Positions 7,389 through 14,681 of a stretch of DNA of 21,059 bases are shown here, one piece after another. A program made the position numbers and the translations under genes. The DNA is from Burkholderiales bacterium UBA2647 (lineage in GTDB: Bacteria > Pseudomonadota > Gammaproteobacteria > Burkholderiales > Burkholderiaceae_E): NCBI GenBank assembly GCA_002359635.1, contig DENJ01000082.1, positions 36,144 through 57,202 of the forward strand. The letters run 5' to 3'. The notes under the pieces were generated by a model. It did no database searches and was not told the origin of the DNA. It saw only the letters and a program-made list of their open reading frames with translations. Position 1 is the first letter of the stretch, and every line of letters begins with the position of its first letter.

Positions 7389-7416
7389 AAATAGGCGGGT
7401 TAGAGACGCTTTCAAG
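7389..7416 (-). promoter_or_regulatory. Candidate sigma-32 promoter for rpoH
   Basis: On the - strand CTTGAAA (7416-7410) is an exact match to the sigma-32 -35 consensus. A 13-base spacer follows, then GCCTATTT (7396-7389), which matches six of eight positions of CCCCATnT. The expected transcript start, near 7382, lies about 30 bases before the ATG. The spacing fits; the -10 match is imperfect. Confidence 0.4.
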
Positions 7417-7524
7417 GCATCTTGACATCGTGTTGGACTGCGACCCAATAAACCCCTCGGTCGAAAAAAAGGGGTCACGTGGTCGAATATGGTTGATTAA
7501 CGGTAGATTCTGTTTCATGGCCTT

Positions 7525-7533
7525 ATTTTAGCA
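7525..7533 (-). promoter_or_regulatory. Candidate extended -10 promoter overlapping CIRCE
   Basis: On the - strand TGCTAAAAT (7533-7525) fits an extended -10 element (TGn followed by a TATAAT-like hexamer). The -35 at the matching distance, TAGCAC, is poor, as is tolerated with an extended -10. The element lies partly inside the CIRCE palindrome, so a repressor bound there would block it. The leader to rpoH would be about 165 bases. Confidence 0.45.
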
Positions 7534-7554
7534 CTCGCCAGGAAAGAGTGCTAG
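7528..7554. promoter_or_regulatory. CIRCE operator (HrcA binding site)
   Basis: TTAGCACTC at 7528-7536, a nine-base spacer, and GAGTGCTAG at 7546-7554 match the CIRCE consensus TTAGCACTC-N9-GAGTGCTAA at 17 of 18 arm positions; only the last base differs. It lies 18 bp past the ftsY stop and about 175 bp upstream of the rpoH start. HrcA binds CIRCE to repress heat-shock genes in normal growth. hrcA itself is not in the window. Confidence 0.9.
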
Positions 7555-7572
7555 CAAGACCTGTTGGGCGTG

Positions 7573-8688
7573 CTAACAATCCAACAATGCGTTGGCGAAT
7601 TCCTCGGCACGGAAAGCCTGCAAGTCATCAAGGCCTTCGCCTACGCCGATAAAATAAACAGGAATCGGTCGGTCCTTGAGTTGATGGGCGAGCGCCAGGA
7701 GCGCACCGCCTTTGGCGGTCCCATCGAGTTTTGTGACCACCAATCCCGTCAGTGAAATCGCCTCATCAAAAGCTTTGACCTGATGCAACATGTTTTGGCC
7801 TGTGTTGCCATCAAGGATCAGCAAAGCTTCGTGGGGAGCGTCGTTCATCGCTTTGCCGATCACCCGACGGATTTTCTTTAATTCGTCCATTAAATGACTC
7901 TGTGTGGGCAGCCTGCCTGCCGTGTCGATCATCACAACGCCGCTTTGACGGGCTCGACCCGCGCTGACCGCATCAAAAGCGACCGCAGCCGGGTCTCCGC
8001 CCTGTTGTGCAATCACCTCCACCCCGTTGCGTTCGCCCCAGATGGCAAGTTGTTCGCGAGCGGCAGCGCGGAAGGTGTCGCCTGCCGCAAGCAAGACGGT
8101 TTTCCCCTCGCGCTGCACATGACGGGCTAGTTTGCCGATCGAGGTGGTCTTTCCTGCGCCGTTGACGCCAGCAATCATCATGACCAAGGGGGTGCTGCGA
8201 TCCAGATCAATACCGCCTTGAAGCGGGATCAGGCGATCCCTGATCAAATCACGAAGGCAATAGCGCACCGCTTGCCCGTCTTTGAGTTTGTCTTGCTTGA
8301 TGGCCTGTCTTAAGGCATTGATGAGCGACTCGCTCGCTGCAACCCCGGCGTCTGCTTGAATCAGTGCGATTTCGAGATCTTCGAGCAATTGCTCATCGAT
8401 TTTGACAACACCAAAAAGATCGGCGAGTTGATGACGGGTTTTGGCAAGCCCCCCTTTTAGACGAGCGAACCATCCGCCCGGTGCCGCATCTGCCTCGGGT
8501 TTGCGCGCTTCTTGCTGCTCAATCGGGCTTGCGCTTTGGGCGATTGGGGCCAGGTCGCTTGCAGTCGGGGAAACAGCGGGTACTTCGGGCGTCGCTTCGA
8601 CCGTGCCCTCGGGCGCTTGCGCGGCTTGGCCTTCGGATGTTGGTGAGGGCGTGAAAACAGACTTTAATCGACGAAAAAATCCAAACAT
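7573..8688 (-). CDS. ftsY: Signal recognition particle receptor FtsY
   Basis: A 371-residue SRP-family GTPase that docks SRP-bound ribosomes at the membrane. The N-terminus FGFFRRLKSVF is a short amphipathic membrane-binding segment, followed by an Ala/Pro/Glu-rich low-complexity A domain (to about 70). The N domain follows, and then the G domain with GVNGAGKT (174-181), the FtsY signature DTFRAAAREQL (204-214), DTAGR (255-259) and TKLDG (319-323). It is transcribed away from rsmD, with 124 bp between them. As in E. coli it sits between rsmD and rpoH, but ftsE and ftsX, which separate ftsY from rpoH there, are absent. The ribosome site before ATG 8688 is weak. Confidence 0.97.
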   Translation of the reverse strand: MFGFFRRLKSVFTPSPTSEGQAAQAPEGTVEATPEVPAVSPTASDLAPIAQSASPIEQQEARKPEADAAPGGWFARLKGGLAKTRHQLADLFGVVKIDEQLLEDLEIALIQADAGVAASESLINALRQAIKQDKLKDGQAVRYCLRDLIRDRLIPLQGGIDLDRSTPLVMMIAGVNGAGKTTSIGKLARHVQREGKTVLLAAGDTFRAAAREQLAIWGERNGVEVIAQQGGDPAAVAFDAVSAGRARQSGVVMIDTAGRLPTQSHLMDELKKIRRVIGKAMNDAPHEALLILDGNTGQNMLHQVKAFDEAISLTGLVVTKLDGTAKGGALLALAHQLKDRPIPVYFIGVGEGLDDLQAFRAEEFANALLDC

Positions 8689-8772
8689 GGCTCGTGCACC
8701 CGCGTGAAGGGGAGTAGGCGCTGCGCGCGCGGCGCATGGCTATCACGAGGACCCAGACCGCCCTCGTGCATA

Positions 8773-8788
8773 GTGTCGATGATGACAC
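8773..8788. promoter_or_regulatory. Inverted repeat in the ftsY/rsmD divergent region
   Basis: GTGTC-GATGAT-GACAC is a perfect 5-bp inverted repeat around a six-base centre, lying 25 bp before the rsmD start and 85 bp before ftsY. It could be an operator for the divergent promoters, but no known motif is recognised and a chance origin is possible. Confidence 0.2.
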
Positions 8789-8796
8789 ATTGCGAT

Positions 8797-8804
8797 AAGG
8801 GGAG
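8797..8804 (+). promoter_or_regulatory. Strong ribosome binding site supporting a TTG start for rsmD
   Basis: AAGGGGAG lies eight bases before TTG 8813. No comparable site precedes the later in-frame ATG codons at 8873 and 8888, so TTG is the best-supported start. Confidence 0.7.
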
Positions 8805-8812
8805 AAAAAGCC

Positions 8813-9571
8813 TTGAACCAGACAGGCGATCGGCAAAAGCATGCCCGGCATTCGGGTTTGCCGGATAAGTCAATGCCCGGGCAATCAATGCCCTTGGCCG
8901 CATCGGGCACGCGGTTCATAGCCCCGAAGCAGCCGAAGGGGTCCGGGCATTTACGCATCATCGCTGGCCAATGGCGCTCGAGGCGGATCGAGGTTGCAGC
9001 GGTGGAAGGTCTTCGACCAACACCCGATCGGGTGCGACAGACGCTCTTTGACTGGCTGCAACATCTTTGGGCAGGCCAGGGACAGGACTTAAGCGGGATG
9101 CGGGTGCTTGATGCTTTTGCGGGGACCGGCGCGCTAGGCTTTGAGGCAGGGTCTCGCGGCGCAAGCGAGGTCTTGTTCATCGAACGTCACCCTCTTGCAA
9201 GCGATGCGATTGCCAGGCAGATGGCCAGCTTCAAGGCGGCTAAGCTACGGCTCATCAAGGGAGACGCGATGCAGACCATGAAAACACTCGCCCTTCACCC
9301 TGCCCGCTTTGATCTTGTCCTGCTCGATCCACCGTTTAGCTTGCAACTGGCCTTGTCCGCGGCACAGTTAGCCCTGCCCTTGTTTTCGGAAAACGGGCTT
9401 TTATATCTTGAAGCGCCGCAACGCTGGGAGCAGCTTTTGCGTGTGGCCGATGAGCCACTGCGTGATCGACTTGATGATGCATTCGTGGTGCTGAGGCAAG
9501 CCAAGGCAGGTTCGGTGCATTACCATTTGCTGCAACGAAACACGAAAGCGACACCGAGCCCGAAGCCTTAA
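8813..9571 (+). CDS. rsmD: 16S rRNA m2G966 methyltransferase RsmD
   Basis: A 252-residue SAM-dependent methyltransferase that modifies G966 of 16S rRNA. The usual start of the fold, LRIIAGQWRSRRIEV, is at about 47-61. RPTPDRVRQTLFDWL follows, then the SAM loop DAFAGTGALGFEAGSRG (100-116) and the catalytic DPPF (172-175). The TTG start is chosen for its strong ribosome site; it gives a 46-residue polar leader that most RsmD proteins lack. The ATG codons at 8873 and 8888 would shorten it. coaD begins 17 bp after the stop, the order found in many proteobacteria, so the two are likely cotranscribed with the ferredoxin gene. Confidence 0.94.
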   Translation: MNQTGDRQKHARHSGLPDKSMPGQSMPLAASGTRFIAPKQPKGSGHLRIIAGQWRSRRIEVAAVEGLRPTPDRVRQTLFDWLQHLWAGQGQDLSGMRVLDAFAGTGALGFEAGSRGASEVLFIERHPLASDAIARQMASFKAAKLRLIKGDAMQTMKTLALHPARFDLVLLDPPFSLQLALSAAQLALPLFSENGLLYLEAPQRWEQLLRVADEPLRDRLDDAFVVLRQAKAGSVHYHLLQRNTKATPSPKP

Positions 9572-9588
9572 AAGCGAGCATCGACATC

Positions 9589-10095
9589 ATGACCATAGCG
9601 ATATACCCAGGTACTTTTGATCCGATCACCCGCGGCCATGAAGATTTGGTTCGCAGGGCTTGCTCGCTTTTTGACCAACTGATTCTTGCTGTGGCGGTAA
9701 GTCGCTCAAAGTCGACCTGGTTTGATTTAGAGGAACGCATCACGATCGCACAAGCGGTTTTTGACCAGGAGCCTAAGGTTCGCGTCTTGCCTTTTGAAGG
9801 TTTGCTTGTGGACGCTATGCGTAAAGAGGGCGCCAGAGTGGTGATTCGAGGCGTGCGTTCGCTGACTGATTTTGACTACGAAGTACCAATGGCAGGGATG
9901 AACCGGAAAATGCTGCCGGGCATGGAGACGATTTTTCTGCTCCCCGCCGATGAGTTCGCGCATGTGTCAGGCAGCCTTGTGCGCGAGATTGCCAAGATGG
10001 GCGGGCCCTTTGAGCCTTTTGTACCGCAGCCGGTTGTGCCTTGGGTTCAGGCCAAGCGAGAAGCTGGGCTGAAGTCTCAAGTAAGCATGGCCTAG
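9589..10095 (+). CDS. coaD: Phosphopantetheine adenylyltransferase
   Basis: A 168-residue nucleotidyltransferase, normal length for the family, catalysing the fourth step of coenzyme A synthesis: ATP plus 4'-phosphopantetheine gives dephospho-CoA. The nucleotide-binding motif is YPGTFDPITRGHEDL, with TRGH as the T/HxGH signature (H17). RGVRSLTDFDYE and the C-terminal SGSLVREIAKMGG, a variant of the ISSTxVRE motif, are also visible. The start is ATG 9589. The ferredoxin gene begins 7 bp after its stop. Confidence 0.97.
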   Translation: MTIAIYPGTFDPITRGHEDLVRRACSLFDQLILAVAVSRSKSTWFDLEERITIAQAVFDQEPKVRVLPFEGLLVDAMRKEGARVVIRGVRSLTDFDYEVPMAGMNRKMLPGMETIFLLPADEFAHVSGSLVREIAKMGGPFEPFVPQPVVPWVQAKREAGLKSQVSMA

Positions 10096-10102
10096 CAACA
10101 GC

Positions 10103-10357
10103 ATGGCACTCAAGATCACTGACGCCTGCATCAACTGCGATGTCTGCGAGCCCGCCTGCCCGAATGAGGCTATTTTCATGGGCGACGAGATCTACCAAAT
10201 CGATCCGGACCGTTGCACCGAGTGCATCGGTCATTTCGAGGAACCTCAATGCCAGGTGCTATGCCCGGTAAGCTGTATTCCCAAGGATCCCGATCGCCTG
10301 GAGAGCGAAGCAACGCTCAGGGCAAGGTTTATACGCCTGCAATCGTCGGCATCCTGA
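10103..10357 (+). CDS. YfhL-type 2[4Fe-4S] ferredoxin
   Basis: An 84-residue ferredoxin of the Allochromatium (Alvin) type. The first cluster ligands are C9, C12, C15 and C19 (CxxCxxCxxxCP). The second set is C38, C41, C50 and C54, with the eight-residue insertion between C41 and C50 that is typical of this group and gives clusters of very low potential. A ninth Cys, C58, follows shortly after. It acts as a cytoplasmic electron carrier; the partner is not known. Placement after coaD is common in betaproteobacteria. The stop is only 6 bp from the convergent ppx stop, leaving no room for a separate terminator. Confidence 0.94.
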   Translation: MALKITDACINCDVCEPACPNEAIFMGDEIYQIDPDRCTECIGHFEEPQCQVLCPVSCIPKDPDRLESEATLRARFIRLQSSAS

Positions 10358-10363
10358 ATTTGT

Positions 10364-11887
10364 TCAGATCAACGTCAATTCAATCGATTCAAAAATTTGT
10401 GCGCTTCGCCAGTTATCGATTTCGGCACGGAGACTGGCGTGGCTTAAAGGGTGTTGTTCAAGCCAGCGCCTGGATAACTCAATGCGTACCTGGCGCTTTT
10501 TTGCGAAGAGCGCCGGCAGCAAGACCTCCTGCCTGTCGCGACGCCGATGCAAAATCACCGATAAGCGCAAACAAAGTACCATCAGCCACTCGCGCTCCTG
10601 CACCAAGAGGCCGTGTAGTTTGCGCAAGGATCCCGCCTGACCGAGGGCGAGGTTGGCCAGCCGATTTTTTTCGCTGAGCGAAAATCCGGGCATTTCAGCG
10701 TGCAGCAGCATGTAGCCCGAATGCTTGTGATAATCGGCCTGAGCAATCGAAAAGCCGACCTCAGCCAGCCGCGCCGCCCATCCCAAGAGCGTGCGTTGTG
10801 CCTGGAGTTCCTCCTGAACGCCCCGGGCAATCTGGTCAAACAAGGCCATCGCGGTTTCGGCAACGCGTTCGGCATGTTCACGATCAACCCCATAGCGCAA
10901 TTGCAAAGCGTCGACCGTCACCGCGCGCATGTCCTGGCCCGAACTTCGCCCGAGCAAATCGTAGAGCACACCTTCGCGAAGTGCTGCAGGACAATAGCGC
11001 ATGGATGCGAGGTCGAACTCGTCAAAGACCGCCCGCATCACGGCGATACCACCGGCAATGACCGGCCGTCGATCAAGCCGCATGCCTTTGACCTCGAGCC
11101 GGTCGGGATGACCTGCTTTGATCAAACGGCGCTGGAGATCATGCAGGCTGTTGCGATCGAGCAGGTCGCGCTGGAATTGCATTTGGGCGATTTGCGTCAG
11201 TGCCTTGGCAGTCCCCGACGTGCCCACGGCATAACGCCAACCCTTGCGACGGTACTGGGTGCCGACCGCACCTAGGCTTGTTCTTGCGAAGTCGATCGCT
11301 TCTTCCATCGAGGCTTTGTTCACTTCGCCTTCGGGGAAAAAGCGCCTCGTTAAGGACACGCAACCCACATAGCAGGACTCGAGCGACTCGGGTATGTAGT
11401 CTTTGCCCAGAATACACTCGGTCGATCCTCCGCCGATATCAACCACCAGGCGTTGCTGACCGTCGCGGGGCAGATCGTGCGCAGCGCCCTCATAAATCAG
11501 CCTTGCCTCTTCCACCCCTGAGATCACCTCGATCGGAAATCCGAGTGCTGCCTCAGCGCCCGCCAGGAAGTGCTTGGCGTTGGCCGCCACTCTTAAGGTG
11601 TTGGTTGCAACCACCCGGACCCGATTCGGGCCAAAAGACCGCAAGCGTTCAGCAAAACGATGCAGGGCAAGCAGTGCGCGTTGCTGCGATGCCGCATCAA
11701 GATGGCCATCGGCTTGCAGACCTGCTGCAAGCCGCACCGTCTCTTTCAGCATATCCAAGGGGAGAATCTGCGCGCCTAGGCTCGATTGCCTTACTCTACC
11801 GATGAGCAAGCGAAAGCTGTTGGAGCCCAGATCAACGGCAGCCAATAACTCAGAGGGTGATTGAATCAGCGAGGAGTGAGCGGGCAT
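10364..11887 (-). CDS. ppx: Exopolyphosphatase (Ppx/GppA family)
   Basis: A 507-residue protein, the usual length of bacterial Ppx, that releases phosphate from the ends of polyphosphate. The ASKHA-fold phosphate loops are visible: VDLGSNSFRLLIG near 18-30, then EEARLIYEGA, VDIGGGSTECILG and GTSGTAKAL; the C-terminal half is a helical HD-like domain (about residue 310 onward). Family members may also hydrolyse pppGpp, and activity cannot be settled from sequence. ATG 11887 is chosen because it starts just before the conserved domain; the frame stays open upstream to 12085 but only antisense to ppk1. No good ribosome site precedes the ATG. Its first two bases pair with the first two bases of the ppk1 start codon. 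Confidence 0.94.
   Translation of the reverse strand: MPAHSSLIQSPSELLAAVDLGSNSFRLLIGRVRQSSLGAQILPLDMLKETVRLAAGLQADGHLDAASQQRALLALHRFAERLRSFGPNRVRVVATNTLRVAANAKHFLAGAEAALGFPIEVISGVEEARLIYEGAAHDLPRDGQQRLVVDIGGGSTECILGKDYIPESLESCYVGCVSLTRRFFPEGEVNKASMEEAIDFARTSLGAVGTQYRRKGWRYAVGTSGTAKALTQIAQMQFQRDLLDRNSLHDLQRRLIKAGHPDRLEVKGMRLDRRPVIAGGIAVMRAVFDEFDLASMRYCPAALREGVLYDLLGRSSGQDMRAVTVDALQLRYGVDREHAERVAETAMALFDQIARGVQEELQAQRTLLGWAARLAEVGFSIAQADYHKHSGYMLLHAEMPGFSLSEKNRLANLALGQAGSLRKLHGLLVQEREWLMVLCLRLSVILHRRRDRQEVLLPALFAKKRQVRIELSRRWLEQHPLSHASLRAEIDNWRSAQIFESIELTLI
11871..11876 (+). promoter_or_regulatory. Ribosome binding site of ppk1, inside ppx
   Basis: GAGGAG lies nine bases before ATG 11886 and within the 5' coding end of ppx on the other strand. 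It fixes the ppk1 start and therefore the overlap with ppx. Confidence 0.75.
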
Positions 11888-14114
11888 GAATAGTGAAGAC
11901 GGTGGCACTTTAGCAAGCAAAGCAAGCGCCGGTAGGCGAAAAGCAGCAAATAAAACCCCTGCAGCAGACACAACAGGCGCAAGGCTAGCGGCTACCGGCC
12001 ATAAGGGCAAATCAAGCGTGCAACAAAACATCCGCGCGCGCAGCGATCCCTTCGTGAATCGCGAACTAGCCTTGCTCGCATTCAACGAAAGAGTGTTAGC
12101 TCAAGCAGAAGATCCCCAGGTTCCCTTGCTTGAGCGTTTACGCTATCTCACCATTGTTTCTAACAATCTTGACGAATTCTTCGAGATCCGGGTTGCGGAG
12201 CTCAAGCAGCTCGCGACAAGTCCGAGCGTCAGCTTGGAGACGCTGCAAACCCTTGATGCGGTTCAGCTACGCGCCCGAACGTTGGTACGCAGGCAATATG
12301 GGCTTTTAAATCGTGCCTTACTGCCGCGCTTGCGTGAGCAAGGCGTGGCCATTCATTTAAGTGAAGAATGGAATGCAAGCCAACGCGCATGGGCCGAGGC
12401 GTTTTTTCACAGCGACGTTGAGCCGTTGTTAACACCGATTGCGCTCGACCCCGTACATCCTTTTCCACGGGTGCTCAACAAGTCCTTGAATTTTGTGGTT
12501 GATTTAGACGGACGCGATGCATTCGGCCGGGATGTACACATCGCGATCGTGCAAGCGCCTCGGGCCTTACCGCGGGTACTGCCCGTCCCCAAAGAGGTCT
12601 CCGGCTATCCCTGCGGTCTGATGCTGCTTACCTCGGTTGTGCAGGGCTTTATGTATCGGCTCTTTCCGGGTTTGAAGGTCGTGAGTTCCCATCAATTCAG
12701 GGTGACGCGAAACAGCGATCTTTATGTTGATGATGAGGAGGTGACCGATCTGAAAGCTGCACTGCAAGATGAACTTGTGCAGCGTCATTTTGGCGATGCG
12801 GTGCGTATCGAAGTTTCAGCAGCTTGTCCAGAACCCTTAAAGCAGCGTTTGCGTGACGAGTTCAAGCTAGAACCCGCAGACCTGTATCCGGTGGAAGGCC
12901 CGGTCAACCTGGTCCGCTTGCAACAGGTCATCGAACTTGTTGACCGCGCTGATTTAAAATTTTCAGCGTTTCAGCCGGCCTGGCCAAAGGGCGTTTCGGC
13001 GAATCGCAATCAACTCTTTGATTCGATCCGCGAGGGCGACCTGCTTTTGCATCATCCTTATGAAAGTTTTGAACCGGTTCAGCGCTTTTTAAGCAGTGCT
13101 GCAAATGATCCAGACGTTGTAGCGATAAAGCAGACGGTTTATCGCACTGGTGCAGACTCGGTGCTCATGGATTCCTTGATAGAAGCGGCCCGCCGCGGCA
13201 AAGAAGTCACCGTCGTGCTCGAATTGATGGCGCGTTTTGACGAAGAAACCAATATGCAGTGGGCCTCGCGTCTTGAGGCCGTCGGTGCGCATGTGGTTTA
13301 TGGTGTGGTAGGGCATAAGACCCATGCCAAGATGGCGATGGTGGTTCGTAGGGAAGGCCGCGGGCTTGTTCGCTATGTTCATCTTGGCACGGGTAACTAC
13401 CATCCGCGTACGGCAAAGGTCTACGAGGATTTTGGTCTGCTAACGGCGCATCCAGGTATTTGTGCCGACGTACATGAAGTGTTCCGAAGACTCACCGGCC
13501 TGGGTCAAGCAGAAAATTTACAACATCTGGCGCAGGCACCCTTCACGCTGATGCCCATGGTGCTTGATTCAATTGCAGGTGAAATTAAGAACGTTAAAGC
13601 GGGTAAACGCGGTCTGATTCGCGCCAAACTCAATGCCTTGATCGACCCGGAAGTCATCGAAGCACTTTATGCCGCAAGCCAGGCCGGCGTCGAAGTCGTC
13701 TTGATTATTCGTGGTGTTTGCGCCTTAAGACCTGGCGTGAAAGGGTTGTCAGAAAACATTCGGGTTTGGTCGGTAATTGGTCGTTTTTTAGAACATAGCA
13801 GAATTTATTATTTTCATAATCAAGGGCATGAAGACGTCTGGCTCTCTTCAGCCGACTGGATGCAAAGAAACTTGCGGCGACGTGTTGAAATTGCTTTTCC
13901 CGTGCTTGATCCGAAGGCGAAAAAACGGGTGATCGACGAAGGATTGCTTGTCCATTCGGATCAGAATCCAAGCGCCTGGGAAATGGATGCGGACGGCAAT
14001 TACCATCGGGCAGACAAGACCGAGCCGCTCGATGGCTCAGGTCTGATCCGTGGTTCGCAAAGCGAGTCGCAAAATCATTTGCTTAAGCGATTAAGCGGAT
14101 TTGACGCGTCATAA
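11886..14114 (+). CDS. ppk1: Polyphosphate kinase 1
   Basis: A 742-residue polyphosphate kinase that builds polyphosphate from ATP, at or near the membrane. The conserved fold begins at FVNRELALLAFNERVLAQA (about 56) and VSNNLDEFFEIRVA (91-104). The two key active-site histidines are visible: H480 in KTHAKMAMV and H637 in EHSRIYYFHN. They are 157 residues apart, the same distance as H435 and H592 of the E. coli enzyme. GTGNYHPRTA and WMQRNLRRRVEIAFPV are also typical. The first 55 residues are Ala/Lys-rich and probably disordered. The start is fixed by GAGGAG nine bases upstream. It diverges from ppx, giving synthesis and breakdown of the same polymer from one junction. Confidence 0.97.
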   Translation: MNSEDGGTLASKASAGRRKAANKTPAADTTGARLAATGHKGKSSVQQNIRARSDPFVNRELALLAFNERVLAQAEDPQVPLLERLRYLTIVSNNLDEFFEIRVAELKQLATSPSVSLETLQTLDAVQLRARTLVRRQYGLLNRALLPRLREQGVAIHLSEEWNASQRAWAEAFFHSDVEPLLTPIALDPVHPFPRVLNKSLNFVVDLDGRDAFGRDVHIAIVQAPRALPRVLPVPKEVSGYPCGLMLLTSVVQGFMYRLFPGLKVVSSHQFRVTRNSDLYVDDEEVTDLKAALQDELVQRHFGDAVRIEVSAACPEPLKQRLRDEFKLEPADLYPVEGPVNLVRLQQVIELVDRADLKFSAFQPAWPKGVSANRNQLFDSIREGDLLLHHPYESFEPVQRFLSSAANDPDVVAIKQTVYRTGADSVLMDSLIEAARRGKEVTVVLELMARFDEETNMQWASRLEAVGAHVVYGVVGHKTHAKMAMVVRREGRGLVRYVHLGTGNYHPRTAKVYEDFGLLTAHPGICADVHEVFRRLTGLGQAENLQHLAQAPFTLMPMVLDSIAGEIKNVKAGKRGLIRAKLNALIDPEVIEALYAASQAGVEVVLIIRGVCALRPGVKGLSENIRVWSVIGRFLEHSRIYYFHNQGHEDVWLSSADWMQRNLRRRVEIAFPVLDPKAKKRVIDEGLLVHSDQNPSAWEMDADGNYHRADKTEPLDGSGLIRGSQSESQNHLLKRLSGFDAS

Positions 14115-14183
14115 AGGGCTGAAAAAAAGTGGTAAGGCGTTGGTTTGTCGCAACCAATGCTTGAGCGTCAGACTAAGGTTTGC

Positions 14184-14201
14184 TTGAATGATCGTTCGAT
14201 C
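14184..14201 (+). promoter_or_regulatory. Possible promoter/operator region of the small membrane protein gene
   Basis: TTGAAT (14184-14189) could act as a -35 element and is followed directly by the perfect palindrome GATCGTTCGATC (14190-14201). No good -10 is found at a 16-18 base spacing, so this is weak evidence for a promoter or an operator. Confidence 0.2.
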
Positions 14202-14222
14202 TGTTAACTTTCGTTTCAAATC

Positions 14223-14630
14223 ATGAAATTTTTATCGTTCAACCAGAGCATTTTCTGTCTCGGGCTGGGTCTTGCGCTCGTCCCACGGGTGGTCTTTGCC
14301 GCTGAAGTCGCCTTTAATCCGCTCGAGTGGGCGGGTGGTATTTTGGTCATCGGGCTTGTGGTTGTGTCGGTAGGATTCATCGCCGAAGCCTCAGGCGAAG
14401 CCATTGACGCAGGTTTGAAAGTCGTCGGCTATCAAAAGAAACCCTCGCCGGAAGATGTGATGAAGCGCGAAGAAGCGCTACGTAAAGAGGGCGCTAAAGC
14501 CGAGGCGGCTAAACATAGTTCGGGTGCACCGCCGGCCGTCGCCACCACCTCAGCGCTTGAGCAACTGCAAATTGCTCAGGCTGCCCAGGCTCAAAATGGG
14601 GAACTCGAGGCGATCGACGACAAGGCTTAG
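14223..14630 (+). CDS. Unrecognised small membrane or exported protein
   Basis: A 135-residue protein I do not recognise. The N-terminus is either a signal peptide ending PRVVFA-AE at about residue 26 or a first membrane helix. A second hydrophobic segment (about 37-55, GGILVIGLVVVSVGFIA) follows. The remainder is hydrophilic: SPEDVMKREEALRKEGAKAEAA looks like a charged helix (about 75-97), and then comes an Ala/Gln-rich tail. Codon use resembles the neighbours and the frame is clean. Start ATG 14223 has no clear ribosome site. It lies 108 bp after ppk1 on the same strand and is convergent with ychF; either an extension of the ppk1 operon or a separate unit is possible. No function is proposed. 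Confidence 0.7.
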   Translation: MKFLSFNQSIFCLGLGLALVPRVVFAAEVAFNPLEWAGGILVIGLVVVSVGFIAEASGEAIDAGLKVVGYQKKPSPEDVMKREEALRKEGAKAEAAKHSSGAPPAVATTSALEQLQIAQAAQAQNGELEAIDDKA

Positions 14631-14681
14631 GGCGCTTAGCAGTTAAAGTGATCAACAGCCTTGCGAAGTCCTAGCCACCAT

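Noticed and set aside
10700..11275. 191-codon + strand open frame opposite ppx
   Set aside because: Antisense to a clear Ppx domain; codon pattern and composition are those of a shadow frame.
11888..12085. N-terminal extension of ppx into the ppk1 5' region
   Set aside because: The frame is open but the added residues are antisense to ppk1, precede the conserved Ppx start and have no ribosome site.
14140..14157. TTGGTT/AACCAA hairpin after ppk1 as a terminator
   Set aside because: AT-rich 6-bp stem with no following T run; not enough to call a terminator.
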